Assembly (NCBI RefSeq): GCF_029223885.1
Contig: NZ_CP119409.1
Span: 2,506,001-2,570,000, forward strand
Length of the DNA: 64,000 bases
Origin: Pararhizobium gei
GTDB taxonomy: Bacteria; Pseudomonadota; Alphaproteobacteria; Rhizobiales; Rhizobiaceae
Reading direction: 5' to 3'
Every line of letters starts with the position of its first letter. Within the stretch, counting starts at the first letter, position 1. The position numbers were made by a program, and so were the translations under genes. The notes below the pieces were generated by a model, which was not told the origin of the DNA, did not search any database, and saw only the letters and a program-made list of their open reading frames with translations. Below are positions 44,701-54,395 of the stretch, piece by piece.

Positions 44701-45531
44701 TTATGACGACTCGGGCTCGTATCGCACGAAGGCGAATGCCGTTCCATCAGGCGACCAGTTCGGAACATTGATCGTCCCCTGCCCGCCGAACAACTCGAAG
44801 AGAATGCGCGCATTGCCGCCGTCAGGGTCCATCAGCCGCAACCGCACAGTCAGGTCGCGCGGATGATCGAAGACATCCCCGTCATAGGAAATGACCAGCA
44901 GGTTTCGCCCATCCGGAGACGGATGCGGAAACCAGTCGCCATAGTCGCTGTTGGTGACGCGCTGCACCTCGGTTCCATCGGGCCGGACGCGCCAGATCTG
45001 CATGCGGCCGGTGCGGCTCGAGTTGAAATAGACCCATTGACCGTCGGCGCTAAAGTCCGGCCCGTCGTTGCGGCCTTCGCCGAAGGTCAGGCGGGTCTCG
45101 TCACCGCCTCTGACGCCGATCGTGTAAATGTCGAAAACCTGGTTGCGGATGCCGCAATAGGTCAGCGTCTTGCCGTCCGGTGACCAGCCATGCCAGTAGG
45201 ACGGCCGGTTCTGGGTGATCAGGGTCGGCGTGCCGCCCTCTGCCGGCAGCGTGTAGATCGTCGAGATGCCGAATTCGGTCTTGTCGGTGATGGCGATCGT
45301 CTTGCCATCGGGCGAGATGCCGTGGTCGTTGTTGCAGCGCGCGGCAAAGCCCGTGTCGATCGTCGCAGGCTCGCCGCCGCTGACCGACAGTCGGTACAGC
45401 AGCCCGTCGCCGTTGAAGACCAACGACTGTCCGTCCGGAGACCAGTTCGGTGCCTCCACGAGCTTGTCCGTTTGCCACACCACGCGGCTCTCGCCGGTCG
45501 CGAGTGTATGGATTTCCACGGAACTGCGCAT
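44701..45531 (-). CDS. TolB-like beta-propeller protein, probably cytoplasmic
   Basis: Six WD40-like/PD40 blades are visible from their WSPDGxxLxF-type motifs (PNWSPDGQSLVF, GISPDGKTIAI, GWSPDGKTLTY, DFSADGQWVYF, HPSPDGRNLLV, NWSPDGTAFAF). At 276 residues it is a bare propeller. Unlike periplasmic TolB it has no signal peptide. AAGGTAGAATC precedes the ATG. It lies 18 bases after the nadE stop and is probably cotranscribed with it. Function unknown. Confidence 0.8.
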   Translation of the reverse strand: MRSSVEIHTLATGESRVVWQTDKLVEAPNWSPDGQSLVFNGDGLLYRLSVSGGEPATIDTGFAARCNNDHGISPDGKTIAITDKTEFGISTIYTLPAEGGTPTLITQNRPSYWHGWSPDGKTLTYCGIRNQVFDIYTIGVRGGDETRLTFGEGRNDGPDFSADGQWVYFNSSRTGRMQIWRVRPDGTEVQRVTNSDYGDWFPHPSPDGRNLLVISYDGDVFDHPRDLTVRLRLMDPDGGNARILFELFGGQGTINVPNWSPDGTAFAFVRYEPESS

Positions 45532-45549
45532 GATTCTACCTTCCTGCGA

Positions 45550-47229
45550 TCAGCGGTCCCGGAACCGGTTGGTGATCGGATAGCGCCGGTCGCGACCGAA
45601 ATTCTTCCGGGTGATCTTGACGCCCGGCGCCGACTGCCGACGCTTGTATTCGGCGATGTAAAGCAGATGCTCGATCCGGTGCACCGTCGCGATGTCATGG
45701 CCGCGCGCCACGATCTCCTCGGTGCCCATTTCCAATTCGACGAGGCATTCAAGGATATCGTCGAGGACGGGATAGGGCGGCAGCGAATCCTGGTCCGTCT
45801 GGTCCGGCCGCAATTCGGCCGAAGGCGCCTTGTCGATTATGTTCTTCGGAATCACTTCCCCAGAGGGGCCGAGCGCGCCGGGCGGCACCATGGTATTGCG
45901 CCAGCGTGAAATCGCATAGACCTGCATCTTGTACAGGTCCTTGATCGGGTTGAAACCGCCATTCATGTCGCCGTAGAGCGTCGCATAGCCGACCGACATT
46001 TCCGACTTGTTGCCTGTCGTCACCACCATCGAACCGAACTTGTTCGACAGCGCCATCAGGATCGTGCCGCGCGTTCGGCTCTGCAGGTTTTCTTCCGTGA
46101 TACCCGGCTCCGTCCCCTCGAATGTTTCAGACAGGGCGCCGAGAAAGCCGCGCACGGGCTCCTCGATCGGGATGATATCGTAACGGCAGCCGAGCGCCTT
46201 CGCACATTCCTCGGCATCCTTGAACGAATCCGACGAGGTATAGCGATAGGGAAGCATCACCGTGCGCACCCGTTCCTCACCCAGCGCATCCACGGCGATC
46301 GCGGCGCAAATCGCCGAATCGATGCCGCCGGACAGGCCGAGCACGACATTCTTGAAGCCGTTCTTGTTGACGTAGTCGCGAAATCCCAGAAGGCACGCCC
46401 GGTAATCGGCCTCTTCCCGCTCCGGAATATGCGTTTTCGGGCCGGCGGCACAGACCCAGCCGCTATCGGTCCTCTTCCATGTGGATACATCGACCGCGTC
46501 CTCGAACTGGCTCATCTGGAAAGCCAGGCTTTTGTCGGCATTGAAGGCGAAGCTCGCCCCGTCGAACACCAGTTCGTCCTGTCCTCCCACCTGATTGGCG
46601 TAGATGATCGGAAGTCCGCTTTCGATCACCTGGCGCAGCACGACCTGGTAGCGGACATCGACCTTTCCGCGGTAGTAAGGCGACCCGTTCGGCACCAGCA
46701 GGATTTCAGCGCCGCTTTCCGCCAGCGTCTCGCATATGCCCATGTCGTTCCAGATTTCCTCGCAGATCGGCACGCCGATGCGTACCCCGCGAAAATTCAC
46801 CGGCCCCGGCATCGCGCCCGCCACGAAGACGCGTTTTTCATCGAATTCGCCGTAATTTGGCAGGTCGATCTTGTCGCGCAGAACCAGGATCTTGCCGCCG
46901 TCGAGCACGGCGCAGGAATTATGGCGCCCGGCCGTGCCCTGGCGCGGAAAACCGACGATTACACCCGGCCCGCCATCCGCCGTGTCCGCTGCCAGATCCT
47001 CGACCGCCTTGGCACAGGCCTTCAGGAAAGCTGGCTTCAGCACCAGATCCTCGGGAGGATAGCCGGAAAGGAACAACTCCGTCAGAAGCAGCAGGTCCGC
47101 CCCCTGCCGTGCTGCATCCGCCCGCGCCTCACGCGCCTTGGCAAGATTGCCGGCGACATCGCCAACCGTCGGATTGATTTGCGCGACGGCGATGCGCAGC
47201 GTGGTCGGTGGGGTTTGTTGCTCGGTCAT
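45550..47229 (-). CDS. nadE: glutamine-dependent NAD+ synthase
   Basis: The 559-residue protein joins a nitrilase-type amidase domain (about 10-260; catalytic Glu in LLTELFLSGY, Lys in LRDKIDLPN, Cys in GVPICEEIWND) to a synthetase domain (about 275-540) with the pyrophosphatase-loop motif LGLSGGIDSA. It makes NAD+ from deamido-NAD+, using ammonia channelled from glutamine. The ATG at 47229 is the family start; the open frame upstream looks non-coding. It is followed closely by the beta-propeller gene. Confidence 0.95.
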   Translation of the reverse strand: MTEQQTPPTTLRIAVAQINPTVGDVAGNLAKAREARADAARQGADLLLLTELFLSGYPPEDLVLKPAFLKACAKAVEDLAADTADGGPGVIVGFPRQGTAGRHNSCAVLDGGKILVLRDKIDLPNYGEFDEKRVFVAGAMPGPVNFRGVRIGVPICEEIWNDMGICETLAESGAEILLVPNGSPYYRGKVDVRYQVVLRQVIESGLPIIYANQVGGQDELVFDGASFAFNADKSLAFQMSQFEDAVDVSTWKRTDSGWVCAAGPKTHIPEREEADYRACLLGFRDYVNKNGFKNVVLGLSGGIDSAICAAIAVDALGEERVRTVMLPYRYTSSDSFKDAEECAKALGCRYDIIPIEEPVRGFLGALSETFEGTEPGITEENLQSRTRGTILMALSNKFGSMVVTTGNKSEMSVGYATLYGDMNGGFNPIKDLYKMQVYAISRWRNTMVPPGALGPSGEVIPKNIIDKAPSAELRPDQTDQDSLPPYPVLDDILECLVELEMGTEEIVARGHDIATVHRIEHLLYIAEYKRRQSAPGVKITRKNFGRDRRYPITNRFRDR

Positions 47230-47508
47230 GGGCAGGCCTGTGTTCGGATCAAATCGCGGATGCAGTCGTATTTCGCCGAAAGATGTATCGTATTTCACAG
47301 CGAAAACATCATGTCCGTGCCTGCAGACGGCAAAAAATCTTGCCCTGCCCGGATATTTCCAACGCGCTGCCACGCAGCATCGCGCTTCGGCTTCCTTCTT
47401 TCACGAACCAAACAAAAAAGCGGGGGAAAACCCTTATCCGGCTCATTCATCTTCCATTCAAGATGACATCTGTATGACACTAGGACGACAGTTTTGTAAA
47501 ATTTGGAG

Positions 47509-49437
47509 ATGGCCTTGGCCAGTTTTGAATCGCCGGTGATGGCCGTCACAGCCACCGATCGCCCGCTGGCCGATATCGGTGTTCGCGGCAGCAAGACCAT
47601 ATCGATTGCCGGCCGCCTCTCTGTGTCGCTCATCCTGTCGATCCTGTTGATTTTTTCCGTAGAGTGGATGACACGGGATTCGGCGCCGGAAGCCTTGGCC
47701 TATTTTCTCGATCCCATGCGTCCAGGCTGGACGACCGTGGGCGTGTTCTTCCTGCTGTTCCTTGCGCTTGATGCCGCATTTGGGCGCGAGAACTACGGCG
47801 CCATTCTCGTTGCGCCGCTGGCGCTCGTCCCGGCGTTGATCAGCCGTCAGAAGCAGATTTTTCTGTCAGATCCGCTCTATCCCACCGACTTTCTGTTTGG
47901 CCGCCAGATCATGGAACTCATGCCGGCCCTGGTACGCGATCGCCCCTGGACAGCCGTTGGCATGGCGGTCGGTCTCGTCGCCTCCGTCCTCACGCTTGCC
48001 TGGCTGCTGCGCTTTGCGTGGCGCCGCTTTCCCCTCATGAGCCGCCGGCAGCGACTGACACGGCTTGTCGTGGCGCTACCGCTGCTCGCCTCCTTTTACC
48101 ACATGATGGACTACAACACCTTCTCTTGGGTGCGGGATCGGCTTCGCGTCATCCCCATCATGTGGGATCAGACCGAAAACTATCGCCATAACGGCTTCAT
48201 CATGGCATTCGCGCTGAACCTGCCGATGGCCAATATCACGGCTCCGACAGGCTATATGTCCGACGCGATCGACAAGATCCCGACCGAGCCCGTCCCCGCG
48301 GGGACAACCCATCGTGGCAAGCCTGATGTCATCGTGCTGATGAGCGAATCCTTCTGGGATCCGACCCGCCTGCCCAACGTCAAGCTGTCGCCCGATCCGA
48401 TGCCGACGATCCGTGAGATGCAATCCGGCAACGTCTTCTCGCCCGAGTTCGGCGGCATGACCGCGAATGTCGAATTCGAAGCCCTGACCGGTTTCTCGAA
48501 CGCTTTCCTGCCCTATGGCAGCATCCCCTATCAGCAATATATCCGCAACCCGATCCCTTCGCTCGCCACCTTCTTCCGCGGCGAAGGCTATGTGGCGCGT
48601 GCCGTGCATCCCTTCCAGCGCTGGTTCTGGAACCGCAGCGCCGTCTACAAGGCGTTCGGCTTCGAGCAGTTCAAGTCGGAAGAGAACATGCCCGTCATGC
48701 AGAAGCGCGGCATTTTCGCATCGGACGAATCGCTGACAAAGGAGATCATCCATCAGGCCGACCAGTTGCGCGATCCCTTCTTCTTCTTCACAGTGACGCT
48801 GCAGGGCCATGGTCCTTACGAAGCCAACCGCTACGCGAAGAACACGATCAAGGTAGAGGGCAACCTGCCGGAAGCCGACCGTCAGGTTCTTGCAACCTAT
48901 GCGCAGGGCATCAAGGAAGCCGATGACAGCCTGAAGATGCTCATGGACTGGGCCAGGGAGCGTGACCGCGAAACGATCATCGTGCTTTTTGGCGATCACC
49001 TGCCGCCGCTTAACACCGTCTATCCTAACACCGGTTTCATGAACGACGTCACCGCGTCGCGCAAAGGTCCGATGGAGCAGATGAAAGCCCAGCATGAGAC
49101 GCCGCTTGTCGTCTGGTCCAACAGGACCGGTCCCGTGAAGGATATCGGCACGATCAGCCCGGCTTTCCTCTCCTACCAGATCCTCAAGCAGGGCGGCTTC
49201 GAGCATCCCTACTACACGGGCTTTCTCGGCAACGTCTTCCAGAAATATCCGGTCATCGACCGCTTCATGCTGATCGACGCCGCCGGTAAGGAAACGCCCT
49301 CCTGGTCGCGGCAGAAGACGACGCCGGCCCTCATCCGCGACTACCGGTTCCTGCAGCATGACATGATGTTCGGAGAACGGTTCGGCACAGAGCGGTTTTT
49401 CCAGTCGCATGCCGATCTTTTTGCCGGAGCGCTGTGA
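47509..49437 (+). CDS. LTA-synthase-family phosphotransferase/sulfatase, membrane-bound
   Basis: The 642-residue protein has five membrane helices in the first 200 residues and a large extracytoplasmic alkaline-phosphatase-fold domain. Metal and nucleophile residues of the LtaS type are visible: Glu in LMSESFWD, Thr in FGGMTANVEFE, and DH in LFGDHLPP. In Gram-negatives such enzymes transfer phosphoglycerol or phosphoethanolamine; decoration of cyclic glucans or lipids is an inference. GGAG abuts the ATG at 47509, so a start at 47539 or another codon is possible. Confidence 0.82.
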   Translation: MALASFESPVMAVTATDRPLADIGVRGSKTISIAGRLSVSLILSILLIFSVEWMTRDSAPEALAYFLDPMRPGWTTVGVFFLLFLALDAAFGRENYGAILVAPLALVPALISRQKQIFLSDPLYPTDFLFGRQIMELMPALVRDRPWTAVGMAVGLVASVLTLAWLLRFAWRRFPLMSRRQRLTRLVVALPLLASFYHMMDYNTFSWVRDRLRVIPIMWDQTENYRHNGFIMAFALNLPMANITAPTGYMSDAIDKIPTEPVPAGTTHRGKPDVIVLMSESFWDPTRLPNVKLSPDPMPTIREMQSGNVFSPEFGGMTANVEFEALTGFSNAFLPYGSIPYQQYIRNPIPSLATFFRGEGYVARAVHPFQRWFWNRSAVYKAFGFEQFKSEENMPVMQKRGIFASDESLTKEIIHQADQLRDPFFFFTVTLQGHGPYEANRYAKNTIKVEGNLPEADRQVLATYAQGIKEADDSLKMLMDWARERDRETIIVLFGDHLPPLNTVYPNTGFMNDVTASRKGPMEQMKAQHETPLVVWSNRTGPVKDIGTISPAFLSYQILKQGGFEHPYYTGFLGNVFQKYPVIDRFMLIDAAGKETPSWSRQKTTPALIRDYRFLQHDMMFGERFGTERFFQSHADLFAGAL

Positions 49438-49513
49438 AACCGTCTGTATTGGCATTTCCGCAATGCGTCGGCTTGGGATAGAACAGCCCGGCATTGTCAG
49501 CCGGAGCCAGCCC

Positions 49514-50065
49514 ATGCCGCATCTCGATGAAATCTCCCATATTCTTTTCGGCAAGCCCAGCGGCGAACTCGGTGCCGTCGAGCGGCTTGTGCTTCACCGC
49601 AGCAAGGAGCGAAAGACACTTTCCCAGGATACGAATGCGGCTTTCGTGGCAAATCAGGGCGTCGGCGATCGGCTGGCAGACAGCATCGCCCGCGTCGGCG
49701 GATCCTGGGGCTTCATCATAGCCTTCCTGACCTTTCTTGCCGTTTGGACCACGGCCAATACGATCCTTCTCTCCCGCACGGCATTCGATCCATACCCGTT
49801 CATCTTCCTCAATCTGCTTTTGTCGATGATCGCGGCCCTTCAGGCGCCGATCATCATGATGTCCCAGAACCGGCAGGCGACGAAGGACCGTTTTGATGCT
49901 GCAAAGGACTATGAGGTCAATCTGAAGTCGGAGGTCGAATTGATTTCGCTCCACAACAAGATCGATACGGTGCTCTTGCGCGAGATCGCCGAACTGCGCG
50001 ACGACGTCCGCAGGCTGCACGCCCAGTTGGAACGCGAACGGAATTCCGGCCCGTCCGGGACTTGA
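49514..50065 (+). CDS. DUF1003 membrane protein
   Basis: The 183-residue protein matches DUF1003: two membrane helices (about 63-84 and 95-115) linked by a short loop (RTAFDPYPFIFLNLLLSM), then QNRQATKDRFDAAKDYEVNLK and a C-terminal amphipathic helix. The family is often called cyclic nucleotide-binding-associated or CorA-like, without proven function. It follows the LTA-synthase-like gene by 76 bases on the same strand and may be cotranscribed. Confidence 0.82.
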   Translation: MPHLDEISHILFGKPSGELGAVERLVLHRSKERKTLSQDTNAAFVANQGVGDRLADSIARVGGSWGFIIAFLTFLAVWTTANTILLSRTAFDPYPFIFLNLLLSMIAALQAPIIMMSQNRQATKDRFDAAKDYEVNLKSEVELISLHNKIDTVLLREIAELRDDVRRLHAQLERERNSGPSGT

Positions 50066-50183
50066 ATCCGAAGTGCGCGACGACCACGTCCGTAACTTGC
50101 ACCGCCACTTACTGAACCTTATTTTTTAAACCTCTTCAACTATGGTCATTGTCTGACATTCTTCTCGACTCAGACCGCTGGCA

Positions 50184-51128
50184 GTGACTGAACGCATGAC
50201 AGGCAAGCTAAGAATTCTGATCAACAATACGCAGCCCGGCTCCCCGATGGACGTCGCGACCGTTTTGGCAAATCCGGAATTGCTTGCGGTTCTGCAGGTG
50301 CACGCGCGGCACATGATCGGGATATTCGATCTTTTCCCGCGCGTTGCGCGGCTGACTTCCGCCCAACAGAAGTGGCTTCTCACGCAGGCCACCTATGCAC
50401 TCCATCTCCAGCGCGACCCCGCCGACCCTTCGTCCGGCATCACGGCGTCGCGACTGCTCGACTGGATTTCGCAATACGGCGCAGCCAGCCGCAACACGAC
50501 AACCGCCTTCCTTGCCGAACTGCTTGCCTACAAGCTGGTCCGCGATATACCGGGACTACCAAGCGGTCGCAGCCGGCCGCTGGAGCCGACGGAGACCGGC
50601 CACGAAGCGATGAAGCTCTGGTTTCGCGGCCAGATGCACAGCCTGGATTTGTTGGACGACGGCGGCCGCGTCTCAAGATTGGAGGCCAATCCCGCGATAT
50701 TTTCCTATGCCCAACCGAGTGCCGCTCGAAAGCTGATCGCCGACAGTTCGTGGCGCGAGCCGCCGCCGAGCGTTTCCTGCTTTGTCTGGACCGAATATGG
50801 CGGCATGATCCTCGACGATCTCGTCTCGCGCATCACCCACCTTGCGCCCGCAAAGGGTCGCTACAGCATCGGCGATCTGCACTTTTCAGAGCTGTCCAGC
50901 CATTACTCCCTGTCGCCCACCCATATCCGTCGCCTGTTCTCGCGTGCGCTGGAACTCGGCCATCTCGGCGGCAATGAAAAGAGCACGCGCGGCAGGAGCT
51001 TTTGGGCGACGGAAAGCTTCATCGAGGATTACAAGCGCTGGCAATCGGTCAAGTTCAGCGCGCTCGATCACGCCTTTCACGAAGCGCTGGCAGCAATCGA
51101 GGGTCAGAGGTCCGATTGCGCAAACTGA
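50184..51128 (+). CDS. unrecognised protein with two possible helix-turn-helix segments
   Basis: The 314-residue protein has no signal peptide or membrane helix. Two stretches look like winged-helix or helix-turn-helix units: about 80-125 (ASRLLDWIS...SRNTTTAFLAELL) and about 225-275 (LHFSELSSHYSLSPTHIRRLF). A transcription factor is plausible but unproven. GTG at 50184 and ATG at 50196 are both possible starts. Its 3' end overlaps the convergent GFA gene by 25 bases. Confidence 0.65.
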   Translation: MTERMTGKLRILINNTQPGSPMDVATVLANPELLAVLQVHARHMIGIFDLFPRVARLTSAQQKWLLTQATYALHLQRDPADPSSGITASRLLDWISQYGAASRNTTTAFLAELLAYKLVRDIPGLPSGRSRPLEPTETGHEAMKLWFRGQMHSLDLLDDGGRVSRLEANPAIFSYAQPSAARKLIADSSWREPPPSVSCFVWTEYGGMILDDLVSRITHLAPAKGRYSIGDLHFSELSSHYSLSPTHIRRLFSRALELGHLGGNEKSTRGRSFWATESFIEDYKRWQSVKFSALDHAFHEALAAIEGQRSDCAN

Positions 51129-51502
51129 GGCAGCCCGTCCTCGATCGCATAGAAATCACCCTTGTCGGCGCAGAATATGTGGCGACCGATCGCAAGGCCA
51201 GTCGGCAGGTCGAAGACGCCTGCCATGATCGAGGTATAGTCTTGCCCATCCATCTTCCAGAACAACGCCGAGCCGCAGGTTCTGCAAAACCCGCGCTGCG
51301 CTTCCGGGCTTGACCGGTACCATGTGACATTGCCGGCTCCGGTAACTTCCAGATCGCGGTCGAGAACATTGGTCGCGGCATAGTAGAGGCCGGTCTGCCG
51401 TCGGCACTGGGAGCAATGACAGGCAACGACCTCCCGCAACACGCCGCGCGTCGAGAATCGCACAGCGCCGCAATTGCACGATCCGGTATGCATGTCAGTC
51501 AT
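51104..51502 (-). CDS. GFA (glutathione-dependent formaldehyde-activating)/CENP-V family protein
   Basis: The 132-residue zinc-binding protein shows the family's cysteine pattern: GSCNCGAVRF at the N-terminus, CHCSQCRRQTG, and CRTCGSALFW. These bind a structural and a catalytic-type zinc. The exact reaction of most family members, including this one, is unsettled. It lies downstream of the DAHP synthase gene beyond a strong terminator, so it has its own promoter. Confidence 0.88.
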   Translation of the reverse strand: MTDMHTGSCNCGAVRFSTRGVLREVVACHCSQCRRQTGLYYAATNVLDRDLEVTGAGNVTWYRSSPEAQRGFCRTCGSALFWKMDGQDYTSIMAGVFDLPTGLAIGRHIFCADKGDFYAIEDGLPQFAQSDL

Positions 51503-51536
51503 CGAGGCTCCATCTGGCTTTGCCATCATCGGGCAC

Positions 51537-51573
51537 GAAAAAGCCGGGCCACCATGAGATAAGTGGCCCGGCT
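51537..51573 (-). terminator. rho-independent terminator after the DAHP synthase gene
   Basis: On the minus strand AGCCGGGCCAC and GTGGCCCGGCT (51573-51563 and 51552-51542) form a perfect 11-bp stem with a ten-base loop, followed by TTTT. It is placed between the DAHP synthase stop and the GFA gene start. Confidence 0.92.
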
Positions 51574-51615
51574 CCGTCAAATGCAATCGCCTCAAGCGTG
51601 GATCAGCGCCGCTGA

Positions 51616-52989
51616 TCAGCCATTGACGACCATGCGCTTCTCGTCGCGTCCGCCCTTCATACGCTCGGCAAGCAGGAAGGCCAGCTCCAACGCCTGATCG
51701 GCGTTGAGGCGCGGATCGCAATGGGTGTGGTAGCGATCGGCAAGGTCGGCGCCGGACAAGGCCCGGGCGCCGCCCGTGCATTCCGTCACGTCGTTGCCGG
51801 TCATCTCGATGTGGATACCACCCGGATGCGTGCCTTCGGCGCGGTGGATCTGGAAGAAGCTCTCGACTTCCGACAGGATCCGCTCGAACGGGCGGGTCTT
51901 GTAGTGGTTGAGCGTGATCGTGTTGCCATGCATCGGATCGCAGGACCAGACGACCTTGCGGCCTTCCTTCTCGACAGCCCGGATGAGACGCGGCAGATGC
52001 TCGGCAACCTTGTCGTGACCGAAGCGGCAGATCAGCGTCAGGCGGCCGGCCTCGTTCTGCGGGTTGAGCAGGTCGATCAGTTCGATCAGGCCGTCACCTG
52101 TCAGAGACGGTCCGCATTTCAGGCCAAGCGGGTTCTTGATACCGCGGCAATATTCGATATGGGCATGGTCGGCCTGACGTGTGCGGTCGCCGATCCAGAT
52201 CATGTGGCCGGAGGTCGCATACCAGTCGCCGGACGTCGAATCAACCCGCGTCAGCGCCTGCTCGTAACCGAGCAGAAGCGCCTCATGACTGGTGAAGAAA
52301 TCGGTCTCGCGCAGGTTGGGATTGGTCTCCGGCGTGATCCCGATCGCCTTCATGAAATCCATCGTCTCGGAAATCCGGTCGGCGAGCTTGCGGTAACGCT
52401 CGGCCTGCGGGCTATCCTTGACGAAGCCGAGCATCCACTGGTGCACGTTGTCGAGATTGGCATAGCCGCCCATCGCGAAAGCGCGCAACAGGTTCAGCGT
52501 CGCAGCTGACTGGCGGTAGGCCATGACCTGGCGTTCCGGGTCCGGAATGCGGGCCTTGTCGTTGAATTCGATGCCGTTGATGATGTCGCCGCGATAGCTG
52601 GGCAGTTCCACCTCGCCCTGCTTCTCGATATTCGAGGAACGCGGCTTGGCGAACTGACCGGCGATGCGACCGACCTTGACGACCGGCTGCTGCGCGCCAA
52701 AGGTGAGAACGACGGCCATCTGCAGGAAGGCGCGGAAGAAGTCGCGGATCGTGTCGGCACCGTGCTCGGCAAAGCTCTCGGCGCAATCGCCGCCCTGCAG
52801 CAGGAAGCCCTTGCCCTCGGAAACCTTGGCAAGCTGGCTCTTCAGACGGCGCGCCTCACCGGCAAACACCAGCGGCGGGAAGGTCGCAAGCTGCGCTTCG
52901 GTCGCGCTCAGCGCCGCCAGATCCGGATAGTCCGGAACCTGCTGGATGGGCTTGTGCCGCCAGCTGCTGGGTGTCCAATTCTGTGCCAT
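51616..52989 (-). CDS. class II 3-deoxy-7-phosphoheptulonate synthase
   Basis: DAHP synthase condenses PEP and erythrose 4-phosphate at the entry of the shikimate pathway. The 457-residue sequence is the plant-like class II type: [11 protein letters not shown] with the metal-binding Cys, [19 protein letters not shown] and [11 protein letters not shown] took the ATG at 52989 ([10 protein letters not shown]), the usual N-terminus; an ATG one codon earlier and a GTG at 52998 are alternatives. Single class II enzymes are normal in rhizobia. A strong terminator follows. Confidence 0.93.
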   Translation of the reverse strand: MAQNWTPSSWRHKPIQQVPDYPDLAALSATEAQLATFPPLVFAGEARRLKSQLAKVSEGKGFLLQGGDCAESFAEHGADTIRDFFRAFLQMAVVLTFGAQQPVVKVGRIAGQFAKPRSSNIEKQGEVELPSYRGDIINGIEFNDKARIPDPERQVMAYRQSAATLNLLRAFAMGGYANLDNVHQWMLGFVKDSPQAERYRKLADRISETMDFMKAIGITPETNPNLRETDFFTSHEALLLGYEQALTRVDSTSGDWYATSGHMIWIGDRTRQADHAHIEYCRGIKNPLGLKCGPSLTGDGLIELIDLLNPQNEAGRLTLICRFGHDKVAEHLPRLIRAVEKEGRKVVWSCDPMHGNTITLNHYKTRPFERILSEVESFFQIHRAEGTHPGGIHIEMTGNDVTECTGGARALSGADLADRYHTHCDPRLNADQALELAFLLAERMKGGRDEKRMVVNG

Positions 52990-53501
52990 CATACTCACCT
53001 GTTCATCGGCCGGCCGTGAAAGCCGGACGCACCTGCCTCAAAAGTGCTGGGCTTATAGACCTTGTCGGCAGGCTTGTATAGTCGCACGGCGCCGAGCAGG
53101 GAACTCACCGATGCACAGGCAACCGCAGGCTCATCCGCGGTTGCGCGGCAGCCTTTGCATGCCTCTTCTTTCCCTTCGGCGATCCAGGCCGATGCAGAAG
53201 GCCCGCGAACCAGATCGACACCCCGATCAGACCATCCCACTCCGGCGACTCCAGCGGATCGGCAAAACTCTTTTCCCCGTGTCTGACGGCACTTCGTCTG
53301 ACGGCACTTCGGCCTTTGCTCGTCGGCATAGCCATGATCCATTCCAGGCTCATCATCTGCACTCCTTCTCTTGAGGACGTGCACTGCAGATAAGCGCCAT
53401 TGCCGTTCCGTCGTAGAGCTATGGATGAAACGCGTCTTTCATCCGTAGTCGATGCGAAAGGTCGATCTTTCAATTATGATGGGGTCAAAGGGAGCCGCCG
53501 C
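52990..53501. promoter_or_regulatory. divergent intergenic region upstream of the DAHP synthase and LysR genes
   Basis: These 512 bases contain the promoters of the DAHP synthase (minus) and LysR (plus) genes. The only candidate gene is the small minus-strand frame at 53105-53356. A perfect 15-base direct repeat, GTCTGACGGCACTTC, stands at 53281-53295 and 53296-53310. Confidence 0.5.
53105..53356 (-). CDS. possible small protein divergent from the LysR gene
   Basis: An 83-residue frame begins with two ATG codons five bases after a perfect AAGGAG, one of the best ribosome binding sites in the window. The product is basic and has one weak hydrophobic stretch (GLIGVSIWFAGLL). A 15-base tandem repeat adds exactly five codons in frame. 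No family is recognised, and the amino-acid composition is not strongly protein-like, so it may be a remnant. Its divergence from a LysR gene is the classic target position. Confidence 0.4.
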   Translation of the reverse strand: MMSLEWIMAMPTSKGRSAVRRSAVRHGEKSFADPLESPEWDGLIGVSIWFAGLLHRPGSPKGKKRHAKAAAQPRMSLRLPVHR

Positions 53502-54395
53502 GTGAACGAAGTCGATTGGGACGATCTGAAATTGTTCTTTCAAGTTGCGTCGGAGGGCGGCCTTGCGGGGGCCGCGGCCCTGACGGGCATCAGCCCGCCG
53601 ACGATCGGGCGGCGAATGCTGGCTCTGGAGCGCACCATGGGCCGGACCTTGTTTATCCGCAGTCAACAGGGTTACCGCCTCGCACCCGACGGCCTTGTGC
53701 TGTTCGATCACGTCCAGTCGATGCGCAAGACCGTGTCCGATATCAGCCGGTGGCATGGCGATGCGTTCTCGCTGCCGATCGTCTCGATCGGCGGCCAGAT
53801 CTGGACGACGGGGTTCGTGGCACGGCATGCGGGTGCGTTGCGCAACAGGCAGGACAGGTTCCGTCTCTGCTGCAAGCTTCTGCTCCCCGAGGAGGATCTC
53901 ACCTTCCGGCGTGGTATGATCGGGATGCTGTCGGCGCGGCCCGCCAATGGCAATTTTGCCGTTCGGAAATCCGTATCCGTCGCCTACTGCACCTACCGGG
54001 CCGCAGACGATGGGATCGAAGACGAGCTTCCCTGGGTCTCGATCGGCACGGAGGTGGCAAATGCGCCAGCGGAAACATGGGTATTCCGCAACCACGAGCC
54101 CGAAATACACACATGGACCAATGCGCCTGAATTGCTCCCTCACCTTCTCTCGGCCGGCGCGGGCCGTGGTGTCCTGCCGACGTTCATGGGCGACGCCGTG
54201 CCGTCGCTCAAACGCGACGGTGTTCCGATCGATGAGCTTGCGCATCCACTGTGGCTTGCCGTCAACGACGACGATCGCCAACTGCCCGAGGTGCGGCTGA
54301 CGATGGACCGGCTCGCTGACCTCCTAAGACGCAACGAGGACCTGTTTTCTGGCGACCGCCCATCTCTCGCCGCTACAGACGCTCGCCGTTCCTGA
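53502..54395 (+). CDS. LysR-family transcriptional regulator
   Basis: The N-terminal winged helix is clear: WDDLKLFFQVASEGGLAGAAALTGISPPTIGRRMLALE, then GYRLAPDG. The remaining residues to 297 resemble the effector domain but are less conserved. The GTG at 53502 with GGGAG seven bases upstream gives the proper LysR N-terminus; ATGs at 53421 and earlier would add unlike residues. Its 3' end overlaps the convergent gor gene by 23 bases. Effector and targets are unknown. Confidence 0.87.
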   Translation: MNEVDWDDLKLFFQVASEGGLAGAAALTGISPPTIGRRMLALERTMGRTLFIRSQQGYRLAPDGLVLFDHVQSMRKTVSDISRWHGDAFSLPIVSIGGQIWTTGFVARHAGALRNRQDRFRLCCKLLLPEEDLTFRRGMIGMLSARPANGNFAVRKSVSVAYCTYRAADDGIEDELPWVSIGTEVANAPAETWVFRNHEPEIHTWTNAPELLPHLLSAGAGRGVLPTFMGDAVPSLKRDGVPIDELAHPLWLAVNDDDRQLPEVRLTMDRLADLLRRNEDLFSGDRPSLAATDARRS

